In this document: positions 1 to 10,093 of the stretch, piece by piece
How positions within the stretch are numbered: position 1 is the first letter of the stretch
How the letters are laid out: the number at the start of each line of letters is the position of its first letter
Assembly (NCBI GenBank): GCA_964019335.1
Contig: OZ025665.1
Location: forward strand, 538,398-602,397
Length of the DNA: 64,000 nucleotides
Direction: 5' to 3'
Origin: Diplonema japonicum
Lineage: Eukaryota; Euglenozoa; Diplonemea; Diplonemida; Diplonemidae
The notes under the pieces: generated by a model
What the model saw: only the letters and a program-made list of their open reading frames with translations
Told to the model about the DNA's origin: nothing
The model's database searches: none
Position numbers and translations under genes: made by a program

Positions 1-3000
1 TAAAAGTGGCGTCACGTCAAATTCTGTTTTCCTTGAAAAAGAGCCTTGTGAAGACTGCTTGAAGGCGATACTTGATTTGATTGTACTGGAGGTCTCGTGG
101 GTGTAACTACTCCTTAGGCTCTCTGTGTCCAGTTCTACAAGTGGAGAATGATAAACAAGATTCTCCCTTCCGGACTTTAAAAACCTTACACCCACCCCTC
201 CTCGCCTCGCTGCTACCAGTGCCGTTTTCCTCCTCCCCAGCCACAGGTCCAACAGGTACAGAAAGATGTCATAAACACCCTTCACCATCATCAGTAAGGC
301 AGACACAAGCAGAAGTGTAGCTGCCGCATCCATCAGCGTCTTGCTGCCCCCTGCCCCAATCGCAATCGTCATGAACAGCACAGCAAAGAACATCGTCCCA
401 CTGATGCACGATGCGAAGATCTTATCCAGCAGTGAGTTGTGGGGGCGAAGAAGTATAACAGCCAAGAAGAACAGAAAGAGGACAATGCAGATGAAGATAT
501 TCCGTACACTGCAGGCACCGGCCTCATAAGGCTTCCAAACGGAGCACAGGCTCAAGAGCACGATCTGCAGGATTTCCACAATGGAGAACCAATGGAAGCC
601 CTCCCTGTACTGCTCGAAGAACAACCCGTACTGCTCCACAAAGAAGTCAGGCCCGCCCTCCTTCCGCACCCACACCTCCCTCCCGTACACAAGGATGTAC
701 ACAGTCCGCCTCCACCCGGTGTACACAGAACCTTCTTTGCCAAAGGTGGCGGAATCCTTCTGCTCAACACGTTCCAGCTCCTTCACCCTGCGTGCGGTGT
801 CTTGGTCGATCTTCGGGTCGGGTATCGTTGTCCCTTGGAACCGTCCAGGACGCAGGATCACCATCCACAAGAGTACTGGAAAGGCTGCACACACCCCGAG
901 CATCACAACCCCGATGACAGCGTGTTGCCTCGGTGCCCTGTCAGGGAAGAAGGTAAGGTTCGCAGCAGCAATGCTTGTGCCCATGAGGAGCCACAACATG
1001 GGGATGCTGACAAGCCCAGGGGCCCGAACATAGAAGATGGCATCGTCGTACTTCAGTCCCAACATCACGAGGACCACAGCGAGGAGGTAGTTCAAAAGGA
1101 AGAAGGCTGTGATAATACCGATGTTGGAGACGATGGCCCCCAGGAAGTACTTGTGGGGGGACGACCCGATCCCGAAGCCCAGAGGGTGGTACTCCCAGTC
1201 CAAGGGCTCCGTACCCACGTCAATGTCCTCAACCTCGCAGTCGAACCCAGCCACCACAGCGAGCCTCGCCCCTCCAGCAGGGTTCGCCGCCGCTGTACTT
1301 GTCCGAAGATCCTTCTGACCCTGTGGCTCTATCAGCACTGTTCCCGGAGAAGACGTCTTCGGCACACTTGTCTTCGGTGGTTCTGTTCCCGGTGCTGAGG
1401 TGGGGGGTGACTTTGTCGGTGTTCTCGTAGTCGGGCTTGAAGTTAGGGGTGCAAAGGTTCCAGGTGCACTTGTGGAGGGGGGTGTGGTTCGTGGTGGTTG
1501 TGTAGGAACCGCTGTAGGCGTCCGGGTGCTGAATGGTGCTCTCGTCGGAACAGCAGTCGGCATCAAGGTCGAGGGTGCTTGTGTGGGGATGGCTGTCGGT
1601 TCTGCAGTCGGGGTTGCCGTCAAGGGCGCTAGTGTGGGTGGCATTCCAGTTGGCGGAGCTCTTGTGGGGACAGCCGTCGGGATGATGGCCGTTGGGGTCG
1701 CAGTGGACGGAGGGTCGGTGTCTGGTGCCGGTGTGGGCTCGGCGGTGGGGGGTGTTGCTGTTGGTGGGGATCCAGTAGAGGGTGCTGAGGTGGGCTCAGC
1801 TGTTGGAGGTGCAGGAGTAGGAGGAACACCAGGTATTCCTGTTGCCGGTGCCTCAGTTGCGGGGGCATCGGTAGCTGGTGCTGAGGTGGGAGTGGCGGTG
1901 GGTGGTGCAGGAGTAGGAGGAATGCCAGGAATACCCGTCGGTGGTGCCCCTGTTGGAGGAGCGTCTGTAGCTGGTGCCGATGTTGGGGCAGCAGTTGGTG
2001 GTGCTGCGGTCGAAGGAGGGTTTGTATCCGGTGCTGGAGTGGGGACAGCAGTGGGTGGGGCCATAGTTGATGGTGCACCGGTTGAGTGGCACCCAGATTG
2101 AAGCTCCCGCATCTGCGCTGTGGTGAGAACCTTCCTCCAAATGGACAGGTCGTCCAGCATTATGTTGTTTGCAAGATTCTTCCCAAGAGTGTCCGCCCCT
2201 GACAGCACCATCCCCCTCACAGGTGCCATGCTCGTCGTGAAGAACTCGTCTGGGAACCCATCAGATAACCCCACCTCATTCCCCACTTCCTTCCCGTCCA
2301 TGTACATCTTCATCTCCGTTGTTGTGTGTGTGAAGCAAAAGAAGCGCCACGAATTCTGAGGAATAGATGCCAGCTGGACCCCTCTGTACAATGCCCGCAC
2401 CCCCGACCCGTGCCACAGGAGTTTTCCATTCACAAACTCCACCCCATACCCGTAGCCTTTGTTCGCAGTGCTGGGAATATGGAAACCCACACCGATCACA
2501 ACACCGGAGGCACGTGCAGAGCCTTTCCTCAAACGGGCACATATGGTCATCTCCCTCGTGGGGTAGTGCTCCCCTGACCCGTAGCGATAGATCGAAGGGT
2601 ACTGGATTTGCCCGGCACTCCCACCGATGAACTGCACACACGAGCCCCTGCCTGCAAAGCACGAGGATTTTGTGATCTGCACGTTGGCGTTCTTGTGAAA
2701 CGGCTTATTCGGAAGCATCCCATCGTTGTCGGTCAGGAGGCCCTTGGTTGGGTTTTCAAAGCTAGCACTCCACACAAGGGCGGATGCCGCTAGATTAAGT
2801 GCAGAAGTGCAGGAACCCTGAACGGGTGCGTGTGACTTCCTTGCCCGCATGCATATGATCTCGTTCCGTGACTTGTATGGTGCACCCGTCCACCACTTCC
2901 CAGTGTTCTTCGTGGTGTAGAAGGCGGAGACGTGGTTGTCGTTCAACTTGCCGGCCCAGTGCGAGTCACCGTTGCCAGGGAAGCCGTCGCCAGCTGCCCA

Positions 3001-3813
3001 CAACCATGTTCGGAATGAGGTGGCTGTTGCAAATGGAAGGATACCAAGCCCGGAGAATGCGGAAGTTACGCCTGATGGAAGCAGGGCTTTGACGGCGGCT
3101 GCCTGTGTGTTGCTCTTGATGGTGACAGGGTGTGCGTTGTAGGCATCGCAGAAGTCAGAGACACACCTGCCGTGTGCTTTTGTAGGGAAGAATTGCATTT
3201 CACTGTCGCTGTCGAGTGCCGTCCAGCTTGAGGGCTGGCGGGGTCGTTCGCAGAAGAACGCTTTCTTCTCGCTGCATACTTCGAAGCCCCAGTCCCCGGG
3301 ATAGGGCTTCATGAGCCTGACACATGTGTTCGGTGCCATACCCGACTGGTTCGCAAGAAGCTCAAAGCTGGAGGTTAACCCCGCACAGTTGCAAGACACA
3401 GCAGGGAGGCCGGTGCAGGCAGGTGTTGCCTCACACCGTGTAGTCCCGTCTTTCGTGAAGTAGCCTATCCAGAATTCGGAATCCACGATGTCAGTCAGCA
3501 TCTCCTGCTCCTCCATGTTGGTGATGATCGCCAACGTGGCACCGTCGGTGTTGCAAAGTTTTTGAGCATCCCAGAAGGTTTTGGAGTTCGTGCCTTTCTG
3601 CAGCCTGTATTCCTTGTTCCCAATGGGCCAGTACTTATCTGCGGCCGCGCCGTTCCCCATCGACGCGTAGCAAGGGAAGCATCGATTATTGTTCGCGACG
3701 CACCCATACTTCATACACTCCGCCCCTCCCCGCAAGGACCTACACCGTGATGCAAGCCCATCGGTGCCCGTTGCTAATACAAGAATTGCACTTGACCATA
3801 GTATGTGTGTCAT
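1..3813 (-). CDS. Lectin-ectodomain multi-pass membrane protein, copy 1 (C-terminus beyond left edge)
   Basis: The reading frame is open for 1,271 codons from the ATG at 3813 to the window edge. In order it shows a signal peptide (MTHILWSSAILVLATG), a C-type-lectin-like domain (WIGYFTKDG, FFCERP), a second lectin-like segment (FRTWLWAAGDGFPG), a laminin-G/concanavalin-like domain (VWSASFENP, WRFFCFTHTTTEMKMYMDG), a Thr/Pro-rich stalk and several membrane helices. It probably sits in the plasma membrane with the lectin part outside (inference). It is a tandem paralogue of the gene at 5830-10077. The stalk and much of the membrane part are nearly identical to that copy, while the N-terminal ectodomain and the C-terminal tail differ. 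I chose 3813 over an in-frame ATG at 3843 because a likely trans-splice AG lies between them at 3828-3829. The ligand is unknown. Confidence 0.85.
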   Translation of the reverse strand, partial: MTHILWSSAILVLATGTDGLASRCRSLRGGAECMKYGCVANNNRCFPCYASMGNGAAADKYWPIGNKEYRLQKGTNSKTFWDAQKLCNTDGATLAIITNMEEQEMLTDIVDSEFWIGYFTKDGTTRCEATPACTGLPAVSCNCAGLTSSFELLANQSGMAPNTCVRLMKPYPGDWGFEVCSEKKAFFCERPRQPSSWTALDSDSEMQFFPTKAHGRCVSDFCDAYNAHPVTIKSNTQAAAVKALLPSGVTSAFSGLGILPFATATSFRTWLWAAGDGFPGNGDSHWAGKLNDNHVSAFYTTKNTGKWWTGAPYKSRNEIICMRARKSHAPVQGSCTSALNLAASALVWSASFENPTKGLLTDNDGMLPNKPFHKNANVQITKSSCFAGRGSCVQFIGGSAGQIQYPSIYRYGSGEHYPTREMTICARLRKGSARASGVVIGVGFHIPSTANKGYGYGVEFVNGKLLWHGSGVRALYRGVQLASIPQNSWRFFCFTHTTTEMKMYMDGKEVGNEVGLSDGFPDEFFTTSMAPVRGMVLSGADTLGKNLANNIMLDDLSIWRKVLTTAQMRELQSGCHSTGAPSTMAPPTAVPTPAPDTNPPSTAAPPTAAPTSAPATDAPPTGAPPTGIPGIPPTPAPPTATPTSAPATDAPATEAPATGIPGVPPTPAPPTAEPTSAPSTGSPPTATPPTAEPTPAPDTDPPSTATPTAIIPTAVPTRAPPTGMPPTLAPLTATPTAEPTAIPTQAPSTLMPTAVPTRAPFSTRTPTAVPTQPPRTTPPSTSAPGTFAPLTSSPTTRTPTKSPPTSAPGTEPPKTSVPKTSSPGTVLIEPQGQKDLRTSTAAANPAGGARLAVVAGFDCEVEDIDVGTEPLDWEYHPLGFGIGSSPHKYFLGAIVSNIGIITAFFLLNYLLAVVLVMLGLKYDDAIFYVRAPGLVSIPMLWLLMGTSIAAANLTFFPDRAPRQHAVIGVVMLGVCAAFPVLLWMVILRPGRFQGTTIPDPKIDQDTARRVKELERVEQKDSATFGKEGSVYTGWRRTVYILVYGREVWVRKEGGPDFFVEQYGLFFEQYREGFHWFSIVEILQIVLLSLCSVWKPYEAGACSVRNIFICIVLFLFFLAVILLRPHNSLLDKIFASCISGTMFFAVLFMTIAIGAGGSKTLMDAAATLLLVSALLMMVKGVYDIFLYLLDLWLGRRKTALVAARRGGVGVRFLKSGRENLVYHSPLVELDTESLRSSYTHETSSTIKSSIAFKQSSQGSFSRKTEFDVTPLL
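205..2079. repeat. Tandem duplication block, left copy
   Basis: This 1.87-kb segment matches 6145-8019 at a constant offset of 5,940 bases. By eye about 950-2079 is identical, about 724-945 is clearly diverged, and the rest has a few differences. It covers the 3' half of the lectin membrane gene. Confidence 0.95.
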
Positions 3814-3827
3814 GCGGGGGCAAGCAT

Positions 3828-3829
3828 CT
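3828..3829 (-). promoter_or_regulatory. Candidate trans-splice acceptor of lectin copy 1
   Basis: On the minus strand a pyrimidine-rich stretch (TTTCTTTCTTAACTCTCTTT and on) leads to CACCAG. The next bases are an ATG that opens a five-codon frame overlapping the start of the long frame at 3813. Confidence 0.45.
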
Positions 3830-3843
3830 GGTGGTGGTAACAT

Positions 3844-5381
3844 GGCAGCAAAACGAAAAAAGAGAGTTAAGAAAGAAATATATAACATGGAGTTAGACAA
3901 TGAGGGGCGGGGAAAGAGGAAGGGACGGGATATAAAACTATATATCCTCGCATCGAAGAAAAAGGGCATAAGGGGGAGGGAGGGGGATGCCCAGTGGCCT
4001 AATAAGGCCACGTAAGTTAGGAGAGGGAGGGAGGGGGAGGAACTTATCTTAGGGAAAATCAACTAACTATGTCTAAAGAACAATGTTGTAGTAAATAAAA
4101 AATTCGATCTTTTAAAGTCAAGGTGACAAGTCGAACAACGCTCCAAGTGTACCATAAAAATACAAAAAATGGGGGAGTTAGTAGTCAAAACGACACATTG
4201 GAGTGAGTTCTAACCTGTGCGGCACCACCTCTCAGACACGCGATCCATGTTACCCCTGTTTGAAAGGTCTGTGTGCCTTATTCTTGTCTCTCCGCCGAGC
4301 ACCGTCACCCTGACACAGACTTCTCTGAAATTACTCGCTTAAGGGGAGGCAAAGGAGAGAGAAAAGAGCTGCACTGAAAAAAAACAGCACACCCAGGTGG
4401 GTTTGTTTCGCACCTTTAAAAGTGCAAACCACATAGACCCTGAAACAAAACACAAAAAAAAAACACAAGAAAAAAAAAAAAACACACGAATAGAGAAGGA
4501 GGGAGGGAAATATTGTAAATTGAACGAATAATGAAAAGAAGAGCCGCACAGACGAGAAGAGAAACAGGAAAAGAAGAAAAAAAAATGTCTGACAGGGGAC
4601 GAAACTTCTTGTGGTTCTCGCAGTAAAGAGCAGTAGAGAGACCTGAAGTATGGGAGGCCTTTTGGTCCCTCTTTCCGTTTTTTCAAGTTTTCAAACGGGT
4701 GGGGTAAGATTGGTGGTGCCAATCTCAGGAAGGGGTATTTTTTTTTCTTCCTTCCCCCCCCCCCCTTTTTTTTTAAGGGTGGTTCTTAGCGAATGGTACC
4801 ATGCCAAGGAGCAGTAGGGGGGATTTTTTGGATTGTTTTTTTTTTTGTTTTTGTTTTTTGCTTCGGCTAGATTATGAATAGCTAAAATCAAAACGAAAAT
4901 AACAAAATCGTGCCATCGAATTAATCGATGAAGGTTTTCAAATACCAAATGTTCAAAAAACAGGAGGGTAAAGAGAGCAGTGGGATGAAAGGTCCTCCCT
5001 CTCCCTTTCCTGTTCGTCTTATTTTTTCCAAGTTTAAAGTTCTTTTTTTTTTGCCTTCTTTTTTATCTTTATGCGCGACATTTTAAAAAGCACGTCCTAG
5101 GGAGCGGGCAGCAAATAGTGGGGAAGAAGTGTAACAATGACACCACAAAAAAAAATATTTATTACTATATGCCTTTGTTGTTCGTGTTAAAAGGTTCTTA
5201 AAAAGCTGTGAAAACCTTTTGCTCCGCACAAGTTGCATATAGTTATAAAATCTTCTTTTTTGAAATACGAATATTTGTAACAGAAAAAAAAGAGAAAAAA
5301 AAGAGCCGGTTGTAGAAGGATAAGCCCAACAATTCATCACCACTCTTTTTAGCACTAACAAAGTTATATTGTTCATGCGGG

Positions 5382-5422
<41 letters not shown>

Positions 5423-5829
5423 CCCGACAACGAGGCATGCAGAGAAGGGGACACCATGTTTGTTTCCCTCTGCAAGAGCTGCACGGGGAGGGGGGGGGGG
5501 GAAAAAGGAAACAAAAAAAAGCCCTTCCGGACAGTATGGGGGGGGGAATAAACCCCACCTCGTGAGAAGGTTTCCCTCTCTTTTTTTTTTTCATACACAA
5601 CATTTTTTAAAAAAACAAGCACATTACTTTGGGTTTGGGAAGTCGGAGAAAGTGTCAACTACGACACCAAAAAGAGAGGGAAAAAAAGGAAACAAAACTG
5701 CGAGGAGAGTACTGCGATGCAGCACACAAAGGAACAAAAAGCTCCCTCTCCTATGCTCTCCACATCTAGACACGTGTCACATAATAAGGGGAAGGGAGGA
5801 TGGGGGGGGATCATTCAATTTTGTTTCAC
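3844..5829. other. Intergenic region between the two lectin genes
   Basis: No supported protein gene. The region is dominated by A, T, G and C homopolymers; open frames here are low-complexity. The one structured item is a U5-like RNA element at 5164-5243. Around 4200-4330 composition is more balanced, but I recognise nothing in it. Confidence 0.7.
5164..5243 (-). ncRNA. U5-snRNA-like structured RNA, diverged copy 1
   Basis: On the minus strand ACTATATG and CATATAGT close the element. An inner stem AAAAGGTT/AACCTTTT presents the loop CACAGCTTTTT between UU and AA. The segment ACGAACAACAA follows the stem, and an AUAUUUUUUUUUG, like an Sm site, lies about 10 bases beyond. Copies at 44988-45072 and 45576-45660 have a different but still paired inner stem, so pairing is conserved while sequence changes. 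Human U5 has an 11-base loop CGCCUUUUACU between UUU and AAA, a GAACAAC segment and AAUUUUUUG in the same order. The U5 assignment is inference. Confidence 0.45.
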
Positions 5830-8800
5830 TCAAATACTTATTAGTCTCGCACTGTGCGACCTCTTCGGGGAACGGCTGGGCTTGGCACCTAGGAATTCAA
5901 TGAGAGGGGTAATGTCAAGACCGCCAGCACCACTAGACTCCCTACTGCAACCAAAGTACTTTCGGGTTGTTTTCAACGACCGACTCGATCTTATACTTGA
6001 ATCGAGCGTGAAGGGCGAAGTGGGCTCTGGGTGGTTGGCCCCTCCCCATGTGGTTAGCTCCTGCTCCGTGACCTGGGTCAATGGTATTATGTCAATTTCT
6101 GGTAATTCGGCTGTACTTCTGTCTAACCCCTCCATCTTCCCCCTCCTTGCTGCTACCAGTGCCGTTTTCCTCCTCCCCAGCCACAGGTCCAACAGGTACA
6201 GAAGAATGTCATAAACACCCTTCACCATCATCAGTAAGGCAGACACAAGCAGAAGTGTAGCTGCCATGTCCATCAGCGTCTTGCTGCCCCCTGTCCCAAT
6301 CGCCAGCGTCATGAACAGCACAGCAAAGAACATCGTCCCACTGATGCATGATGCGAAGATCTTATCCAGCAGTGAGTTGTGGGGGCGAAGCAGTATAACA
6401 GCCAAGAAGAACAGAAAGAGGACAATGCAGATGAAGATATTCCGTACACTGCAGGCACCGGCCTCATAAGGCTTCCAAACGGAGCACAGGCTCAAGAGCA
6501 CGATCTGCAGGATTTCCACAATGGAGAACCAATGGAAGCCCTCCCTGTACTGCTCGAAGAACAACCCGTACTGCTCCACAAAGAAGTCAGGCCCGCCCTC
6601 CTTCCGCACCCACACCTCCCTCCCGTACACAAGGATGTACACAGTCCGCCTCCACCCGGTGTACACTACTTCCTCGCTCATTTCAAAGGTGGTGGAATCC
6701 TTCTGCTCAACACGTTCCAGCTCCTTCACCCTGCATGCAGCGTGCTTGTTTATCTTCGGGTCGGGTATCGTTGTCCCTTGGAACCGTCCAGGACGCAAGA
6801 TTATTATCCACAGCAGAACAGGGATTGACACGCACAAACAGAGCACCACCACTCCTGCAATAGCAAGTTCGGACCCATTCGACGGGAAGAAGGTAAGGTT
6901 CGCAGCAGCAATGCTTGTGCCCATGAGGAGCCACAACATGGGGATGCTGACAAGCCCAGGGGCCCGAACATAGAAGATGGCATCGTCGTACTTCAGTCCC
7001 AACATCACGAGGACCACAGCGAGGAGGTAGTTCAAAAGGAAGAAGGCTGTGATAATACCGATGTTGGAGACGATGGCCCCCAGGAAGTACTTGTGGGGGG
7101 ACGACCCGATCCCGAAGCCCAGAGGGTGGTACTCCCAGTCCAAGGGCTCCGTACCCACGTCAATGTCCTCAACCTCGCAGTCGAACCCAGCCACCACAGC
7201 GAGCCTCGCCCCTCCAGCAGGGTTCGCCGCCGCTGTACTTGTCCGAAGATCCTTCTGACCCTGTGGCTCTATCAGCACTGTTCCCGGAGAAGACGTCTTC
7301 GGCACACTTGTCTTCGGTGGTTCTGTTCCCGGTGCTGAGGTGGGGGGTGACTTTGTCGGTGTTCTCGTAGTCGGGCTTGAAGTTAGGGGTGCAAAGGTTC
7401 CAGGTGCACTTGTGGAGGGGGGTGTGGTTCGTGGTGGTTGTGTAGGAACCGCTGTAGGCGTCCGGGTGCTGAATGGTGCTCTCGTCGGAACAGCAGTCGG
7501 CATCAAGGTCGAGGGTGCTTGTGTGGGGATGGCTGTCGGTTCTGCAGTCGGGGTTGCCGTCAAGGGCGCTAGTGTGGGTGGCATTCCAGTTGGCGGAGCT
7601 CTTGTGGGGACAGCCGTCGGGATGATGGCCGTTGGGGTCGCAGTGGACGGAGGGTCGGTGTCTGGTGCCGGTGTGGGCTCGGCGGTGGGGGGTGTTGCTG
7701 TTGGTGGGGATCCAGTAGAGGGTGCTGAGGTGGGCTCAGCTGTTGGAGGTGCAGGAGTAGGAGGAACACCAGGTATTCCTGTTGCCGGTGCCTCAGTTGC
7801 GGGGGCATCGGTAGCTGGTGCTGAGGTGGGAGTGGCGGTGGGTGGTGCAGGAGTAGGAGGAATGCCAGGAATACCCGTCGGTGGTGCCCCTGTTGGAGGA
7901 GCGTCTGTAGCTGGTGCCGATGTTGGGGCAGCAGTTGGTGGTGCTGCGGTCGAAGGAGGGTTTGTATCCGGTGCTGGAGTGGGGACAGCAGTGGGTGGGG
8001 CCATAGTTGATGGTGCCCCTGTTGGAGGAGTGTCGGTAGCTGGTGCCGCAGTAGGAGTGGCAGTTAGGGTGGCAACCGGTGGAGCTAGTGTGATAGGTGG
8101 AATTGTATCCGGCGCTGACGTTGGGGGAGCAGGAGTTGCAGGTGCTGGAGTGAGGGGAGCAGGAGTTGTTGGTGCTGGAGTGAGGGGGGCAGGAGTCGCT
8201 GGTGCAGGTGTGGGAGGAGCAGGAGTTGCAGGTGCTGGAGTGAGGGGAGCAGGTGTGAAAGGAGCAGGAGTTGCAGGGGCTGGTGTGGCCGGCACAGGGG
8301 TTGGGGGTGCACCTGTTTCAGTACACCCATCCTGCAGCCTCTGCATCTGCGCCGTGGTGAGAACTTTCTTCCATATAGACAGATCGTCAATCAAGACCTC
8401 GGAAGCCTTCTCCTCCCCCAAACTGTCGGCACCCGACAAGACCAAACCCCTTGAGGGCGACAGTGCATTCACTGCAAACGACGTTGGGTAAGGGTCAGAT
8501 GCCCCTACCTGGGTTCCCACTTCTACTCCGTCCTTGTACATCTTCATCTCCACTGTGGAGTGCGTGAAGCAGAAGAAATGCCATGTGTTGGCTGTAAACG
8601 AGGAGGCTGGGAGTTCCACACCTCTGTAGGTGCCTTCTGTACCCCCGTTGCCGTTAGAAATAGGCATAGAGCCCGACCCATGCCACAGCATCTTGCCGCC
8701 GGACAATTCTACGTTGTATCCAAAACCCTTCGTCTCTGTTGAGGGAATGTGGTTTGCAACACCGAACAAGTTTCCAGTCGGGGAGGTGGAACTTGTCTTC

Positions 8801-10077
8801 ATCACACGGAGACAAATGGTGAGGTCTTTGTTAGGATAGTGCACGCCCTGCCCATAGCGGTAGATCGATGGATATTGAATCTGCCCATAGTCTGTGCTGT
8901 CAAACTTAACGCACGGGGCCCTTCCTGTAGCGCACTCCGACGACGTCTTGATCTGAACGCCGCTGTTGTAGTACACAGGCTTGTTCGAGAGCATCCCGTC
9001 GTTGTCCGTCTGGTACTGGCCTGTCCCTGGGTCTTCGAAGGTTGTGCTGAACACAAGGTCAGAGGCAGGCAAGGAAACAGAGGAGGTGCAGGATCCTTGA
9101 AACGGCGTTGGGGCCACTTTGGCCCGTTGGCAAACGAAGCCGCGTGCGTCATTGTCACCTGATTCCCACCATTTATTTGTTGTTTGCGTCTTATAACGTG
9201 CCCTGTCGTGGCTGTCGCTGATGCCACTGGCCCAGTGGGTGTCCGACTCAACAGGGAACCCGTCGCCGGCCGACCACAACCATACACGGAAGTCATCGGA
9301 CCTGACTTCGTCCAGGATGCCAAGTCCAATATGAGTTTCGTCTTCACCAGCAGCTGTTATAAGGTTCTTGACAGCATCTGCCACAGGGTCCGTCTTGATG
9401 GTGACGGGGTGAGCTTTGTAGGCATCGCAGTAATCGTCAGCACACCTTCCGTACATGTCGAGGTTGAAGAACTTCATTTCCAGTTCAGCGTTGAGGTTGG
9501 TCCAGCCGGTGGTGGGAAGCGGACGTTCGCAGAAGAAATCTTCAGAAGTAGTGCAGCTCTGATACTCCCACTCCCAGTCGTTGTTATCGGCAAAGATACA
9601 CTCCCCCGAGCTGTACCCAGGGCTTGAGTCCCAGAATTCGAACGAACTTGCTGGTGTTGTGCACGATGTGCATGAAGATGTGCAGACAGATGTCACGTCG
9701 CAGAGAGTGCTGCCATCCGACGTCCAGCGGCCTACCCAGTAGTCTGCGTTGCCGAATTGGTCGAAGAACTCTATCATATCCTGGCCAGTTGGTCTCGCAA
9801 GGTGTGCACTTTGCTTAGCGCATTCCTCTTGTGCTGTCCAATACCTTTCACCAGAGCTGTAGTACCGGTACTCCTTCCCGTTAAATGGCCACCACGAATC
9901 GGAAATCTTTCCGCTGTAGTAGTCAAAACAGGTGTAGCACGTGTCGTCCTTCGATCTACACCCGTTCCTGTTGCACTTGCTGCTACTATCACCGTATCCA
10001 CCGCACCTGTTCTCTGCCGATTCCACAGACACGAAACACAACACACATAAAATCGAAAATAAGGTGAGACCCCCCAT
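5830..10077 (-). CDS. Lectin-ectodomain seven-helix membrane protein, copy 2
   Basis: A 1,415-residue protein. Residues 1-20 are a signal peptide (MGGLTLFSILCVLCFVSVES). About 45-187 is a C-type-lectin-like domain (YWVGRWTSDG, FFCERP), and 190-320 a second, weaker one (FRVWLWSAGDGFPVESD). About 345-590 is a laminin-G-like domain (WHFFCFTHSTVEMKMYKDG). About 590-935 is a stalk of Thr/Pro/Ala repeats (TPAPATPAP), probably heavily glycosylated. About 995-1300 holds seven hydrophobic helices with a long cytosolic loop after the third, followed by a 110-residue tail. It is likely a surface receptor, adhesin or channel-like protein; I cannot name the membrane family. Its stalk is about 100 residues longer than in copy 1. 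The minus-strand sequence before the ATG has a T-rich tract ending TTAG, 16 bases from the start. Confidence 0.9.
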   Translation of the reverse strand: MGGLTLFSILCVLCFVSVESAENRCGGYGDSSSKCNRNGCRSKDDTCYTCFDYYSGKISDSWWPFNGKEYRYYSSGERYWTAQEECAKQSAHLARPTGQDMIEFFDQFGNADYWVGRWTSDGSTLCDVTSVCTSSCTSCTTPASSFEFWDSSPGYSSGECIFADNNDWEWEYQSCTTSEDFFCERPLPTTGWTNLNAELEMKFFNLDMYGRCADDYCDAYKAHPVTIKTDPVADAVKNLITAAGEDETHIGLGILDEVRSDDFRVWLWSAGDGFPVESDTHWASGISDSHDRARYKTQTTNKWWESGDNDARGFVCQRAKVAPTPFQGSCTSSVSLPASDLVFSTTFEDPGTGQYQTDNDGMLSNKPVYYNSGVQIKTSSECATGRAPCVKFDSTDYGQIQYPSIYRYGQGVHYPNKDLTICLRVMKTSSTSPTGNLFGVANHIPSTETKGFGYNVELSGGKMLWHGSGSMPISNGNGGTEGTYRGVELPASSFTANTWHFFCFTHSTVEMKMYKDGVEVGTQVGASDPYPTSFAVNALSPSRGLVLSGADSLGEEKASEVLIDDLSIWKKVLTTAQMQRLQDGCTETGAPPTPVPATPAPATPAPFTPAPLTPAPATPAPPTPAPATPAPLTPAPTTPAPLTPAPATPAPPTSAPDTIPPITLAPPVATLTATPTAAPATDTPPTGAPSTMAPPTAVPTPAPDTNPPSTAAPPTAAPTSAPATDAPPTGAPPTGIPGIPPTPAPPTATPTSAPATDAPATEAPATGIPGVPPTPAPPTAEPTSAPSTGSPPTATPPTAEPTPAPDTDPPSTATPTAIIPTAVPTRAPPTGMPPTLAPLTATPTAEPTAIPTQAPSTLMPTAVPTRAPFSTRTPTAVPTQPPRTTPPSTSAPGTFAPLTSSPTTRTPTKSPPTSAPGTEPPKTSVPKTSSPGTVLIEPQGQKDLRTSTAAANPAGGARLAVVAGFDCEVEDIDVGTEPLDWEYHPLGFGIGSSPHKYFLGAIVSNIGIITAFFLLNYLLAVVLVMLGLKYDDAIFYVRAPGLVSIPMLWLLMGTSIAAANLTFFPSNGSELAIAGVVVLCLCVSIPVLLWIIILRPGRFQGTTIPDPKINKHAACRVKELERVEQKDSTTFEMSEEVVYTGWRRTVYILVYGREVWVRKEGGPDFFVEQYGLFFEQYREGFHWFSIVEILQIVLLSLCSVWKPYEAGACSVRNIFICIVLFLFFLAVILLRPHNSLLDKIFASCISGTMFFAVLFMTLAIGTGGSKTLMDMAATLLLVSALLMMVKGVYDILLYLLDLWLGRRKTALVAARRGKMEGLDRSTAELPEIDIIPLTQVTEQELTTWGGANHPEPTSPFTLDSSIRSSRSLKTTRKYFGCSRESSGAGGLDITPLIEFLGAKPSRSPKRSHSARLISI
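6145..8019. repeat. Tandem duplication block, right copy
   Basis: Partner of 205-2079. The match stops abruptly at about 8019, where this copy continues with extra stalk repeats (8020-8330) while copy 1 goes directly into the laminin-G-like domain. Confidence 0.95.
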
Positions 10078-10093
10078 CTCACCTACGGTGTGT

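Noticed and set aside
439-1398. Plus-strand open frame of 319 codons
   Set aside because: Antisense to the lectin membrane gene, whose minus-strand frame has homologous domains and continues without a stop.
5083-5658. Minus-strand frame of 191 codons
   Set aside because: Low-complexity, phenylalanine-rich from T runs, and it overlaps the U5-like RNA.
7340-8491. Plus-strand frame rich in Gly/Val repeats
   Set aside because: It is the complement of the Thr/Pro stalk repeats; the minus frame has a signal peptide, domains and helices.
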